Counted from the stretch's first letter, positions 54,031 through 64,000 are shown. The stretch: 64,000 nucleotides of DNA from CG2-30-68-42 sp037440385 (GCA_037440385.1 JBBIUI010000002.1:16198-80197); one strand, 5' to 3'. Notes: generated by a model not told the origin, from the letters alone. Numbers and translations are program-made.

Positions 54031-55310
54031 GCGGCGGCCTCCGCGGTCTGCTCGACCGCCGGTTCGCCGCTCGGGGTGGCGGACAGGTGGAACAGCTTCT
54101 CGCCCAGCGCATACAGCCCCAGCGCGATCGAAAAGCCGAACACGGTCAGCGACCACTCGGTCAGCGAGGGCGTGTAAGGCACGAGGCTGTTCACCCAGCT
54201 TCCCTTGAACATCGGTACGAACTGCCCGCTGATGATGAACTCGTAGCGGTTGTAGAACATCGCTGCGAGCACCAGGAACGCCGCAGTGAGTTGGGCGCCT
54301 TCGCGCCGCTGCATCGACGGCGAGATCATCATCACGAACGGCAGCGCGAGTCCGACCCACACTTCCAGGTGGAACAGCGGATCGCGGGCGAGCTGATGGA
54401 AGCCTTCGAAGCCGTCCAGGTTGCTCCACAGGCCCGTCCAGAACCGGGTCAGGATCATCACCAGCGCGATGCCGATCAGCGTCGCGAACACCATCGGCAG
54501 TTCGTGGCTGCCGGCCATGCTGCGCAACGGTTCGGGCATTCGATCGCGGTCGAAGTGATAAGCCATGTAGGTCGTCACGACGATGGCCGCCGCCCCGCAC
54601 AGCGCCGCGGTGAGCATGTAGTAGATCGACGTGAAGGAGCCGAACCACATCGGCCGCATCACGACGGACCCGAACACCAGGCCCAGCATGCCGCTCGCGA
54701 GGATCACCGCGACGAAGCTCGCCGCGCCGATGAAATGCGAGAACGGACTGTCCCAATCCTGCTGCCAGAGCAGGTAGAACTTGATCAGCAGCAGCACGAG
54801 ATCGATCGAGTAGAACACGCCCATCCAGAACATCGGACTCCGGACCTGCAATCCCGTGGGCATCGCCCAGAGCATGCGGAAAGGGTGGCCGAGTTCCAGC
54901 GCGAGCACCGCGAAGCCCGCGATCAGCGTGATGATCGCGAGCCAGATGCAGCGCTTGGCGATTGGGTTGAACTGCTCGAATCCGAACACCATGGGGATCG
55001 ACGCGATCATGCTCAGGCCGGACGAGGTCAGCGCGAAGAACACGTAGGTCGCGATCGGCATGCCCCAGTTGACGCCGTCGCTCGACGTATTGAAGGATGC
55101 GTGCCCGAGCGTCACGAGCATGTACAGCGCGTAGCCGCCGCTGGCCAGCCCGGTCGCGAGGCACAGTTTCCACCACAGCCCGGCGGCCGAGCGCCCGTGG
55201 CCCAGGTTCAGGACGGTGCCGATGAAGCGCATCGTTCCTTCCTCCCGCCACAGGTTGGCCAGGTAAGGAATGATTTCCGCAAAGTGTTTCGGTTCGCTAA
55301 TCGGGAACAT
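54027..55310 (-). CDS. arxC: ArxC-type NrfD-family membrane subunit
   Basis: The 427-aa product has about ten membrane helices and the long NrfD/DmsC-like layout. Visible segments are HASFNTSSDGVNWGMPIATYVFFALTSSGLSMIASI and LELGHPFRMLWAMPTGLQVRSPMFWMG. It would pass electrons between ArxB and the quinone pool. It is longer than the module 1 anchor (286 aa), so the two belong to different NrfD groups. It lies 15 nt after arxB. Confidence 0.82.
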   Translation of the reverse strand: MFPISEPKHFAEIIPYLANLWREEGTMRFIGTVLNLGHGRSAAGLWWKLCLATGLASGGYALYMLVTLGHASFNTSSDGVNWGMPIATYVFFALTSSGLSMIASIPMVFGFEQFNPIAKRCIWLAIITLIAGFAVLALELGHPFRMLWAMPTGLQVRSPMFWMGVFYSIDLVLLLIKFYLLWQQDWDSPFSHFIGAASFVAVILASGMLGLVFGSVVMRPMWFGSFTSIYYMLTAALCGAAAIVVTTYMAYHFDRDRMPEPLRSMAGSHELPMVFATLIGIALVMILTRFWTGLWSNLDGFEGFHQLARDPLFHLEVWVGLALPFVMMISPSMQRREGAQLTAAFLVLAAMFYNRYEFIISGQFVPMFKGSWVNSLVPYTPSLTEWSLTVFGFSIALGLYALGEKLFHLSATPSGEPAVEQTAEAAA

Positions 55311-55325
55311 GATGGGATCCTCCTG

Positions 55326-56084
55326 TCAGGCCTTGACGTTGGCATGGCTGCTGGGTACCGCGCCGCCACTGCCGGTCAAGTAATAGACCTGCGGCTTGTT
55401 GCCGAGCTGGTCGAGCAGGCGCACGCCTTCCTTGTCGGCGATCAGCTTCGAGACCCTGCTGCGCGGATTCGACAGGTCGCCGAAGAAGCGTGCTCCGGGC
55501 GAGCAGGTCACGACGCAGGCCGGCGTGAACTCGCGCTGCGCGGGATTGCCCGGATCGAGATCGGCCGTACCTTTGGGTGCCTTGCTGACCCGGTGATAGC
55601 AGAACGTGCACTTGGACACCACGTCGTGCGGCTGAACGCCGACGCCGTGATTCCAGTCCTCGCGCGAATCCGGCATCTTCCACGGCGGATTCCAGGAGTG
55701 CGCGTCATTGCTCTTGAACACCTGTTTCACATCGGGGCCGCCGTAGGACGGTTTCTCCTCGGTGTAGAAGCGAACGCCGTAGGGACACGCGATCATGCAG
55801 TACTTGCAGCCGATGCACCGCTCCCAGTCGACCAGCACGAAACCTTCCTCGGTCTTGTAGGTCGCCCGGACGGGGCACACCGCCACACAGGAGGGGTTCT
55901 CGCAGTGCTGGCACGGCCGCGGGAACCACTTCATCTGCACGCTCGGATACTGACCTTCGTTGAAGAAGATCACGTCCTGCCAGTGCTCGCCGGGCAGGCG
56001 ACTGTTCTCCATGCCGCAGGCGATCGTGCATGCCTGGCATCCGGTGCATTTCTCAAGGTCGATGACCATTCCCCACTTTGCCAT
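55326..56084 (-). CDS. arxB: ArxB-type four-cluster ferredoxin subunit
   Basis: The 252-aa product has CTGCQACTIACGMENSRLPGEHW, CQHCENPSCVAVCP, CIGCKYCMIACPYGVRFYTEE and CTFCYHRVS...CVVTC, enough for four [4Fe-4S] clusters, as in ArrB/ArxB/PsrB. There is no signal peptide, consistent with co-export with ArxA. It is 21 nt downstream of arxA and 15 nt upstream of arxC. Confidence 0.87.
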   Translation of the reverse strand: MAKWGMVIDLEKCTGCQACTIACGMENSRLPGEHWQDVIFFNEGQYPSVQMKWFPRPCQHCENPSCVAVCPVRATYKTEEGFVLVDWERCIGCKYCMIACPYGVRFYTEEKPSYGGPDVKQVFKSNDAHSWNPPWKMPDSREDWNHGVGVQPHDVVSKCTFCYHRVSKAPKGTADLDPGNPAQREFTPACVVTCSPGARFFGDLSNPRSRVSKLIADKEGVRLLDQLGNKPQVYYLTGSGGAVPSSHANVKA

Positions 56085-56105
56085 GATGAGCTCCTCGATA
56101 CTCGT

Positions 56106-58604
56106 TCAGATCTTTTCCACGAAGACCTTGCCGCTGTGAAACACGGCCAGGCCCGAGATCGGCTCGGAAACGTTGGCGGTGACCTCGTTGGTGCTGGCCG
56201 TGGGCGAGCGTCCCTTGGCCCAGCGCCCCTGCGCCCAGTGCCCGTGGATCATCGGCAGCGCGACGGTGTCCGGTCGGATGCCGTTGAAGTGGCGGGCGAT
56301 CGCCTCGATCTGGCCGACGTCGTTCTTGATGCGTACCCGGTCGCCGTCGCCGATGCCGCGCTTCTTCGCGGTCTCCGGGTGGATCTCGAGAAACACGTTG
56401 CGCTTGCCGCCTTGCGTGGGCTGGATTATCGCGCTGACATGAGGCAGGTTGGCGCTGCGCCCCTCGGCCTGTCCGGCCAGCTTGGGTGACACGAAATGCA
56501 GGTCGCCGCCGCCCGGATGGCGCGGTTCGATCCACTGCGGGAACGGCGCGCGCTCGGGAGCGATCCCCAGGCGCTTGGCGACGTACTCGGCGTAATGCTC
56601 GAGCTCGGTGACCTTGACCTCGAACTTCCCGGTCGCGGTGGGCATCACTTTTTGCTTCACTTCTTCCGGGGTCAGGTGCTTGTCATAGCCCTTGCCGTCC
56701 CATTCGTAGAACTCGCCGTCCTTCTGCAGGAACGCGTAGGGCTTGCGGTACCAGACGCCCTTGGCCTTGAAGCTCTCGAAATCCTTGACGCCGTTGTCTC
56801 CGGGCTTTTCCTCGAAACCCTTGCACAGCATCCGGATCAGGTTCTCGGTGTTGCCCAGCCGCTTGTAGTACTCGCCGGTGGGTCCCTTGATACGCTTGCC
56901 GATCTCGATGATCGTGTCTCCGAAAACCTTGGTGTCGTAGAGCGGTTTCACCGCCGGCGTGCGGATCATCGAAATCGGGTAGCCCTGGAAAGGATAGGTG
57001 TCGGCCACCTGCAGGCGTTCGAGATAATGGTGATCGGGCAGGATCAGATCCGCGAACACCGACGTTTCGCCGGGATAGGCCGACGTATCGATGACATAAA
57101 CCTGGCGCAGCGCTTCTTCCCATTTCTTGCAGTCCGGGGCGGAGAAGATCGGGCCCGTCATGTAGAACAGGATCGTGTCCATCTTGTAGGGATCGCCCTT
57201 CAACTGGTTGATCGCGATCTCCTGGATCATGTTCTTCGCGAGCGGCCATTTTTCGGTCTTCGCGCCATCCAGGCGCGGTTTCTTGCGCTCGGGCGCCTTC
57301 GCGTAGTCATCCATGAACTCCTCGGCCTTCACGTCGGGCTTGGCCCAGGCGGTCTTCATCTGGTAGCCGCGCAGGCCGCCCTTCGCGAACATGTTGCCGG
57401 TCAGCGCATTGAGGGCATGGATCGCCATGCCGTTGTAGACGCCGTTGGTATGCGCGGAGGCGCCCCGCTCGAACAGCGCCACCGCCGGCTTCGTGCTGCC
57501 GAAGTCCATCGCCACCGTGCGGATGTCCGCCGCATCGATCGTGGTGATCTTTTCGGCCCACTCGGGCGTGCAATCCTTGAGCACGACGTTCCACCACTCG
57601 GCCAGCCCGCTGACCCACTTCTCGTTGAAGGTATTCGGGTCGATCTCCTTGCCGGCCTCGAACTTCAGCGCCGGATCGGTGAAATCGCCTGCGAAAGCGC
57701 GGTCCCACAGGCCCTCGGTCAGGATCACATGGCCCATCGCGAGCGCCAGCGCGCCATCGGTGCCCGGCTTGATGAGCAGCAGCCGGTCGGCGGCGGTGCC
57801 GGTGGTGTTGACATGCACATCGACCACGGTGACCCGGGTCTTGGGCGATTTGGTGCGCATCTGTCCCCACGCGACCATGTTGCCGGTGAACGGACGGAAC
57901 GATTCGAGGAAGCCGGCACCGAACACCAGCAGGTAGTTGGTGTTGGGATAGTCGTAGGCGCTGTAGGCATGATGGCCGTCCATGATGTGCTTGACGGTCT
58001 CGCTGGCGTCCGAGCAAATCGACGAGTGGCCGAGATTGAAGTTCGGCGTTCCGTACAGCTTGCCGAAATCGCCCAGGATCCCCACGTCGGATGCGCCCCA
58101 GCCGCGGCCGGTGATGATCGCGAAACGGTGCGATTCGTTCTTCTCGCGCAGCGCGTTCAGGCGTCCGGCGACGATGCCCAGCGCTTCGTCCCAGGAAATC
58201 GGCACGAACTTCGGATCCTCGTCGCGCCCTTTCTTGGGATTCGTGCGTTTCATCGGCGACTTGAAGCGATCCGGGTCGTACAGCAGATAGACGCCGTAAT
58301 GCCCTTTCGGGCACAGCTTGCCCTGCGTCAGCGGGTTGTCCAGCGTTCCGTAGATCGCGTGCACGCGACCATTGGTCGTATAGACGTCGATGCCGCAGCG
58401 CGCCGGGCATTGGTGGCAGAAACTCTTGGTGATCACGGTCTCGCCGCCGGCGGCGCCCGCGGGTTGCGCGTGTGCCTTGGTCAGTGTCGACAGGCCCCCG
58501 CCGAGGTCCAGGCCAAGACCCGCGGCGCCCAGCGCGCCCGCGGCACCGGTCGCCTGCAGAAAACGGCGCCGGGTGACGTTTGGATTGAGAATCGAATCGC
58601 TCAT
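56106..58604 (-). CDS. arxA: Arsenite oxidase (ArxA-type) Mo-bisPGD catalytic subunit
   Basis: The 832-aa product has a twin-arginine signal (TRRRFLQ) and the full Fe-S motif Cys63-x2-Cys66-x3-Cys70-x27-Cys98. The probable Mo ligand is Cys197 in HSSICSDAS. Residues 166-170 read GRGWG, the motif described for ArxA where ArrA has RGRY. The flanking NPKKGRDEDPKFVPISWDEAL is typical of the Arr/Arx group. ArxA oxidises arsenite anaerobically, with electrons passed to quinone. The neighbouring arxB', B, C, D and arxXSR support the name. Related PsrA- or SrrA-like enzymes cannot be fully excluded by eye. Confidence 0.8.
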   Translation of the reverse strand: MSDSILNPNVTRRRFLQATGAAGALGAAGLGLDLGGGLSTLTKAHAQPAGAAGGETVITKSFCHQCPARCGIDVYTTNGRVHAIYGTLDNPLTQGKLCPKGHYGVYLLYDPDRFKSPMKRTNPKKGRDEDPKFVPISWDEALGIVAGRLNALREKNESHRFAIITGRGWGASDVGILGDFGKLYGTPNFNLGHSSICSDASETVKHIMDGHHAYSAYDYPNTNYLLVFGAGFLESFRPFTGNMVAWGQMRTKSPKTRVTVVDVHVNTTGTAADRLLLIKPGTDGALALAMGHVILTEGLWDRAFAGDFTDPALKFEAGKEIDPNTFNEKWVSGLAEWWNVVLKDCTPEWAEKITTIDAADIRTVAMDFGSTKPAVALFERGASAHTNGVYNGMAIHALNALTGNMFAKGGLRGYQMKTAWAKPDVKAEEFMDDYAKAPERKKPRLDGAKTEKWPLAKNMIQEIAINQLKGDPYKMDTILFYMTGPIFSAPDCKKWEEALRQVYVIDTSAYPGETSVFADLILPDHHYLERLQVADTYPFQGYPISMIRTPAVKPLYDTKVFGDTIIEIGKRIKGPTGEYYKRLGNTENLIRMLCKGFEEKPGDNGVKDFESFKAKGVWYRKPYAFLQKDGEFYEWDGKGYDKHLTPEEVKQKVMPTATGKFEVKVTELEHYAEYVAKRLGIAPERAPFPQWIEPRHPGGGDLHFVSPKLAGQAEGRSANLPHVSAIIQPTQGGKRNVFLEIHPETAKKRGIGDGDRVRIKNDVGQIEAIARHFNGIRPDTVALPMIHGHWAQGRWAKGRSPTASTNEVTANVSEPISGLAVFHSGKVFVEKI

Positions 58605-58650
58605 GATCCATGCCTCCTGTTCGAATGACCAAAGACTCGAATGACGTTCT

Positions 58651-59211
58651 TCACCGCAATGCAAAGACCGAGCCAAACAGATCGCGCCCGAGCCGGCCGC
58701 GCGTACGGCAGGCCGTGCACCAGGCCGCCTCGCCCGTGTGCGCAAAGGGCTTTCCGCAGACGGGGCAGTGACGCAGCTCGAATCGGCTCAGAACGAGCGG
58801 GCGTCCTGCGGGATCCGTGAGGGTTCCGGACCGGTCGAGCCGCAGCGCGTGTTGCACGCACGCGCGCACGCACAGGCCGCAGCCGTCGCAGGCGGCGGCG
58901 TCGAACGCGATCCCCGCTGCCGTTCCGGTTTCGTACCGGCGCAGCGCCCGCGTTGGGCAGATCGCCGCGCAGAATCCATGGTTCATGCAGCGCGCGGAGA
59001 CACGCAGCGCCGGCGCGGCGGGTTGCGGGGCGCTCGTTGCCGCGGTGTTCGCCCTCCCGGCCGCGAGCCGGCGGAAGAACCCGCGCCGGCCCGTGTCCGG
59101 AGGCGGAGGCCCTGCCAATTGCGCAGGCGGGTCAATCACGGGGGCGCCGAGCCCCGATGCCTCGAACCGCCGGCTTCTGGCATCGCTCGATTGGTTACGA
59201 GTAGGTAACAT
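58651..59211 (-). CDS. ArxB'-type small ferredoxin with Zn-knuckle
   Basis: The product is 186 aa if the ATG at 59211 is used; a GTG at 59139 (162 aa) is also possible, and the frame is open to 59469. A NapF-like RRGFFRRLAAG precedes a ferredoxin domain. The first cluster reads Cys-x2-His-x2-Cys-x3-Cys (CMNHGFCAAICP), so one Cys is His. The second, CDGCGLCVRAC, is normal. The C-terminus has CPVCGKPFAHTGEAAWCTAC. The ATG at 59211 lies inside the palindrome at 59194-59209, which weakens that choice. It heads the arx structural genes. Confidence 0.75.
   Translation of the reverse strand: MLPTRNQSSDARSRRFEASGLGAPVIDPPAQLAGPPPPDTGRRGFFRRLAAGRANTAATSAPQPAAPALRVSARCMNHGFCAAICPTRALRRYETGTAAGIAFDAAACDGCGLCVRACVQHALRLDRSGTLTDPAGRPLVLSRFELRHCPVCGKPFAHTGEAAWCTACRTRGRLGRDLFGSVFALR
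59194..59209. promoter_or_regulatory. Regulator palindrome GTTAC-N6-GTAAC (arx module)
   Basis: GTTACGAGTAGGTAAC has the same perfect arms and 6-nt spacer as the palindrome at 44639-44654. It overlaps the first candidate start codon of the ArxB'-like gene, so it lies at the 5' end of the arx structural operon. ArxR or its paralogue is the likely binder. Confidence 0.7.
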
Positions 59212-59584
59212 CTGCGGGATTTCCCGGCGAATCTTCCCGGCCAACCGCATGCTGTCCGCCAGCCGGACGAACTGCCGCGCCGAAACCGCAGGTCGTGCAG
59301 CCGGCAACGATCTGCGGTTTGCCGCCCGACCATGTAGGGCGCTCCGGACGCGGGGCGGGCAGCGGCTCGGGGCTGCCTTCGCGCCGGCGCCGGAAACCAG
59401 ACCCGGTCCCGAATCCGGAGCAGAGGCCGGCCGGGTTTCCGGTGCCGGTTTCTGGAACGGCTCGTGCATGGCTGTTCATCGCGTATCGCAGGTTGGCGCG
59501 CCATTGCGCGTGATGTACCCTCTGCACGAACCGGGCCAGAGGCTTTTTCGGCAATTGCGCGCCACGATCATCGAGGAGACTTCC
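59212..59584. other. Divergent region between arxB' and arxX
   Basis: These 373 nt hold no gene I can support, although the arxB' frame remains open through much of it. A ribosome site (GAGGAGAC) lies just before arxX. No sigma-54 promoter of correct spacing and good match is visible. Weak candidates on - are TGGCGGACAGCATGCGG (around 59247-59261, good spacing but poor -12) and TGGCGCGCAATTGCC (around 59551-59565, spacing one short). Confidence 0.6.
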
Positions 59585-60583
59585 ATGACGGCAAACCCAT
59601 TCGAACGGGTGGTGCGAGGGCGGCAACGGGACAGGGGCTCCTCGCGGGATCGAGAATCGGTTACCGAATGGTTATCCGCCGCCGTTGGAGCAGACGATGA
59701 GTTACCGAACGGTGACCGGCGGCGGATATTGAGGCTGTTCTGTGCGGCCGCCGGTGCGGGGCTGGCCGGTGCCGCGCCGTCGCGCCGTGCCTTTGCCGCA
59801 GCGGGCAACTCGCCGCTTCGCATCGGGCTCACGCCCGCCTTTCTCCACGATCAGCACGGCCTGCTGGCGGACTGGCATGCGTACATGCAGCAGAAACTGC
59901 GCCGCTCGGTGCAGTTCGTCCAGCGCGACGGCTACCGGGAGACGATGGACCTGCTGCGGCTCGGTCAGCTCGATTTCGCATGGATCTGCGACTACCCCTT
60001 CATCCACTTGCGAGACCAGGTGCGGCTGCTGGCAGTCGCGCTGTACCGGGGGCGTCCGTTCTACCGTTCGTACCTGATCGTGGCGGGGACCGACCTGCAC
60101 ACGAGTTCGCTGGCGCAGTTGAAGGGCACGGTGTTCGCGTATGCGGATCCGTATTCGAACACCGGCTATCTGGCGCCGCGCTATGCGCTGCACCGGCTGG
60201 GCGAGAATCCTGCACGGTTCTTCCGCAAGACGTTCTTCACCTATTCCCACCGCAAGGTCATCGAGGCGGTCGCCGCCGGGCTCGCGGTGGCCGGCGCGGT
60301 CGACAGCTACGTCTGGGAGTCGCTCGCCGTGATCGAGCCCGCGATCACGCGGCAGACACGCATCGTGAGCCGCAGCGAGGAATACGGTTTCCCGCCCTTC
60401 GTCGCCCACGTCGCGGTGCGCAGCGGAGACTTCGAGGCGATGCAGCGGATGTTGCTCGGCATGTCCGGCGATGCCGAAGGTGCCGCGCTGCTGCGCCGCT
60501 TCAATCTCGGCGGATTCGTCCCGGGCGATGCCAGCCTGTACGAGGGCGTCGCACGGATGATGCGTGCATTCGGCGAGGCATGA
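59585..60583 (+). CDS. arxX: ArxX-type PhnD-like periplasmic protein
   Basis: The 332-aa product starts at an ATG behind GAGGAGACTTCC. A long polar N-terminus precedes a Tat-like DRRRILRLF segment and signal cleavage region (near RRAFA). The mature fold has LRIGLTPAFLHDQHGLLADWHAYM, DFAWICDYPFIHL and FAYADPYSNTGYLAPRYAL, matching the module 1 protein block for block. It is the predicted extracytoplasmic sensor for ArxS. A later start near the Arg cluster would look more like the paralogue, so the true start is uncertain. It overlaps arxS by 4 nt. Confidence 0.83.
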   Translation: MTANPFERVVRGRQRDRGSSRDRESVTEWLSAAVGADDELPNGDRRRILRLFCAAAGAGLAGAAPSRRAFAAAGNSPLRIGLTPAFLHDQHGLLADWHAYMQQKLRRSVQFVQRDGYRETMDLLRLGQLDFAWICDYPFIHLRDQVRLLAVALYRGRPFYRSYLIVAGTDLHTSSLAQLKGTVFAYADPYSNTGYLAPRYALHRLGENPARFFRKTFFTYSHRKVIEAVAAGLAVAGAVDSYVWESLAVIEPAITRQTRIVSRSEEYGFPPFVAHVAVRSGDFEAMQRMLLGMSGDAEGAALLRRFNLGGFVPGDASLYEGVARMMRAFGEA

Positions 60584-62024
60584 AGTCGCTCTTCGACCTG
60601 AGCTTCCGCTACAAGATTCCGCTGTGGGGAAGCTTCCTGATCGTCACCTCGGCCGCATCCGTGTCGGGTGCGCTGATGGTGCGCGCCTACAACGATCTGC
60701 GCACCGACCTGTTCATCAGCGCCGACAGCCTTGGGCGCTCGCTGGCGAAGACGCTGTTTCCCGCGATGCTCCACGATAACGTCTGGCAGGCCTACGAAGT
60801 CGTGCGGGCTCCGGTGCAACAGGCGTCCGCGGAAAATCCAGTGCAGGCCGAGATGGTCGTGGCGCTCGACGGCAACCGGCAGGTCTATGTCTCCAGCATC
60901 CCAAAGGTGCTGCCGATGCTCACCGAGATCCGGTATGTGTCCGTGGAGTTCGCCGAGATCGCGCGGCGCATCGAAGAGTATCGCGGCCGGCAGACGCTGG
61001 CGGTGGATCTGCCCGGCTCCGCGCATCTGTACTTCGTGATTCCGATCGCCGACGAGCAGGCGCGGCTCGGTTCGCTGGTGCTCGTGTATTCGCGCGCGGC
61101 GTTTCTCGATCGCTTCCACCAGATCTCGATCGGCGCCGGGATGATCGCCGCGACCGTGCTCGCCATCCTGCTGCCGATCAACTGGTACTGGGGGCGGCGC
61201 ACGGCCAAGCCGCTCGTCATGCTGGCGGAGCGCATGGGACAGATCGGCCGGCGCGTGCCCGAGGATCTCGATCCCAGTCTGTATGCCTACGGCGACGAGC
61301 TCGGCCGGCTTTTCGAGGCTTACGGTCGCATGGTCGAGGAACTGCGCGAGAAGAGCGTGCTGGAGACCGAGATGGTGCGATCCGAGAGGCTGGCCGCGAT
61401 CGGGCGGCTGTCGGCCGGGATCGCCCACGAGATCAACAACCCGCTGGCAGGCATGCTGACCGCGATCAACACGTTTGCGTCGCATGGCAGCGCTGATCCG
61501 CGCACGCTCAAGACCGTGTCACTGATCGAGCGCGGCCTGCTGCAGATCCAGGACACGGTGGCGGCGCTGCTGGTGGAAGCGAAGCTCACCAGCCGTGCCC
61601 TCGCGGCCCAGGACATCGAGGATGTGCGCACGCTGCTCGAGCCCGAGGCGCACCGCAAGTCGCTGCGGTTCGGCTGGCACGGCGAACTCGGCCGCAGCGT
61701 GGAACTGCCCGCGACGCTGGTGCGCCAGATCCTGATCAACCTGCTGCTCAATGCGATCCGTGCGGCTGCCAGCCGGGTCGATTGCCGGGTCGCGCTTCGC
61801 GACGATGCGCTCGAGCTGAGCGTGGCCAACGATGGCGAGCCGCTGCCACTGGCGGTGAAGGAACGCCTGTTCGAGCCCTTCACCGGCACCGGTTCGGGGC
61901 ACGGTCTCGGTTTGTGGGTCACCTATCAGATCGTGCAGCAGCTCGGCGGGCGCATCGCTGCGCATCCCGCGCAGGAGGGGGCGATGACGCGTTTCGAAGT
62001 GAAACTTCCGGTACCTGCACCGAA

Positions 62025-62028
<4 letters not shown>
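60580..62028 (+). CDS. arxS: ArxS-type sensor histidine kinase
   Basis: The 482-aa membrane kinase has helices near residues 13-34 and 185-203 and a periplasmic domain between. It has the phosphoacceptor box GIAHEINNPLAG (His283) and an ATPase domain with NLLLNAIRAA, SVANDGEPL and GHGLGLWVTYQI. The DLSFRYKIPL start is shared with the module 1 kinase. The ATG overlaps the arxX stop (ATGA), and its own stop overlaps arxR. Confidence 0.87.
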
Positions 62029-63362
<1,334 letters not shown>

Positions 63363-63499
63363 TGGCACGCAATTCGCGATCGGCAGCGGCGAACGGCTTG
63401 ACCTCGATCGCCGCGTGTACCAGACTGAAAACGACCGGATGACCGATGAACGGGAGCGCACGGGCGGTCCCGTCCGGGAACCGGAAACGGGAGACTCCG

Positions 63500-63826
63500 A
63501 TGGCCAGGCAGGACGCACCCGAAGTGTACAAGCAGGTCCGCAAGGACTATCCGGAAGTCATCGAGGCGCTGGACGCTCTGGGGAAGGCGGCGCGCAAGGC
63601 CGGGCCGCTCGACGCGAAGACGATCCAGCTCGTGCAGCTCGCCGCGGCAGCGGCGATCGGCTCGCCGGGTTCGGTGCGCAGCCATGCGCGGCGCGCGCTC
63701 GATGCCGGAGCGCGGCGCGCGGAAGTGCGCCATGCGGTGCTTGCGACGGTGAATGTCATTGGATTTCCGAATGTCGTCGCGGCACTCGCCGCCCTGGACG
63801 GGCTCTCACGCAAGGCAGGCAAGTGA
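63500..63826 (+). CDS. Carboxymuconolactone decarboxylase/AhpD-fold protein without cysteines
   Basis: The 108-aa product has the CMD helical fold: ALDALGKAARKAGPLDAKTIQLVQLAAAAAIGS, SHARRALDAGARRAEVRHAVLATVNVIGFPNVVAAL. The Cys pair of AhpD-like peroxidases is absent (GSPGSVRSH), so a redox role is unlikely. The ATG at 63500 follows GGGAGACTCC; an in-frame ATG at 63446 lacks a good site. It may be linked to the small Lys/Ala-rich gene downstream. Confidence 0.8.
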   Translation: MARQDAPEVYKQVRKDYPEVIEALDALGKAARKAGPLDAKTIQLVQLAAAAAIGSPGSVRSHARRALDAGARRAEVRHAVLATVNVIGFPNVVAALAALDGLSRKAGK

Positions 63827-63873
63827 GGCGGTGTTTCGGATCGTTTTCGTTCGTTTCCTCGATGGAGGACATC

Positions 63874-64000
63874 ATGGCAAAGGCAGTGAAAGGCGAAGCG
63901 AAGAGCACTCAGGCGCCGGCGAAGCAGGCGAACGCGGCGGTGGCTGCGGGCGCGATGCCGGCAGTGCCGGCTGCGAAGGCGCCGAAGAAGCACAAGGGCC
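63874..64000 (+). CDS. Lys/Ala-rich protein, N-terminal part
   Basis: An ATG at 63874 behind GGAGGACATC opens a frame reading MAKAVKGEAKSTQAPAKQAN then AAVAAGAMPAVPAAKAPKKHKG at the window edge. The Lys/Ala/Pro composition resembles bacterial histone-H1-like or nucleoid proteins, but too little is present to say. The gene continues beyond the window. Confidence 0.6.
   Translation, partial: MAKAVKGEAKSTQAPAKQANAAVAAGAMPAVPAAKAPKKHKG

Noticed and set aside
59551..59565. Sigma-54-like TGGCGCGCAATTGCC on - near arxX
   Set aside because: Spacing is again 9 nt, and it lies far from the arxB' start. Noted only in the intergenic entry.

Overview
This 64 kb, very GC-rich window has the codon bias and gene families of a motile, facultatively anaerobic betaproteobacterium. 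It looks like Rhodocyclales or a neighbouring order, but that placement is inferred from gene content and no rRNA gene is present. It has three parts: a flagellar locus (about 1-26.4 kb), a cbb3 oxidase locus (26.6-35.6 kb), and a region of two molybdenum oxidoreductase systems with their regulators (about 37.9-63.4 kb).

Flagellar part. The end of flgG, then flgH, I, J, K, L and a small lipoprotein gene read on +. The export, switch and motor genes fliR-Q-P-O-N-M-L-K-J-I-H-G-F read on -. A FleS/FleR-type kinase and sigma-54 activator pair lies divergent from fliF. It precedes fliE, which has a textbook -24/-12 promoter. A - strand group follows: a YcgR-like PilZ brake, a small FlhB-C-like protein, a second FliK-like protein, fliT, fliS, fliD, flaG, and a short flagellin gene fliC behind a sigma-28 promoter.

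Respiratory part. ccoI and ccoS end in a strong terminator. ccoNOQP follows behind an FNR-type box, then a second strong terminator, ccoG and ccoH. Two small ORFs, a universal stress protein, and a beta-CASP metallo-beta-lactamase gene split by a short out-of-frame insertion come next.

Molybdoenzyme part. Two paralogous modules stand next to each other. Each has a three-gene sensory operon (PhnD-like periplasmic protein, membrane histidine kinase, sigma-54 response regulator) divergent from a Mo-bisPGD oxidoreductase operon (catalytic subunit, four-cluster ferredoxin, NrfD-type membrane anchor, TorD-type chaperone). The module at 53.2-63.4 kb matches the arxB'ABCD/arxXSR anaerobic arsenite oxidase layout, and its catalytic subunit carries the GRGWG motif described for ArxA. 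The module at 40.9-53.1 kb is not one I can name. Its catalytic subunit has Asp in place of the third Cys of the N-terminal Fe-S motif. Its operon continues into a TorD-like chaperone, a HisF-like barrel lacking the usual catalytic Asp, a rhodanese fold without the catalytic Cys, a multi-cluster ferredoxin, and two unrecognised proteins. Both intergenic regions carry the same perfect palindrome, GTTAC-N6-GTAAC, and the two response regulators have nearly identical recognition helices. Shared or cross-talking regulation is therefore likely. A RavA/ViaA-type ATPase and VWA pair follows the first regulator on the same strand.

The most interesting object is the unnamed second module and its regulatory link to the arx module.
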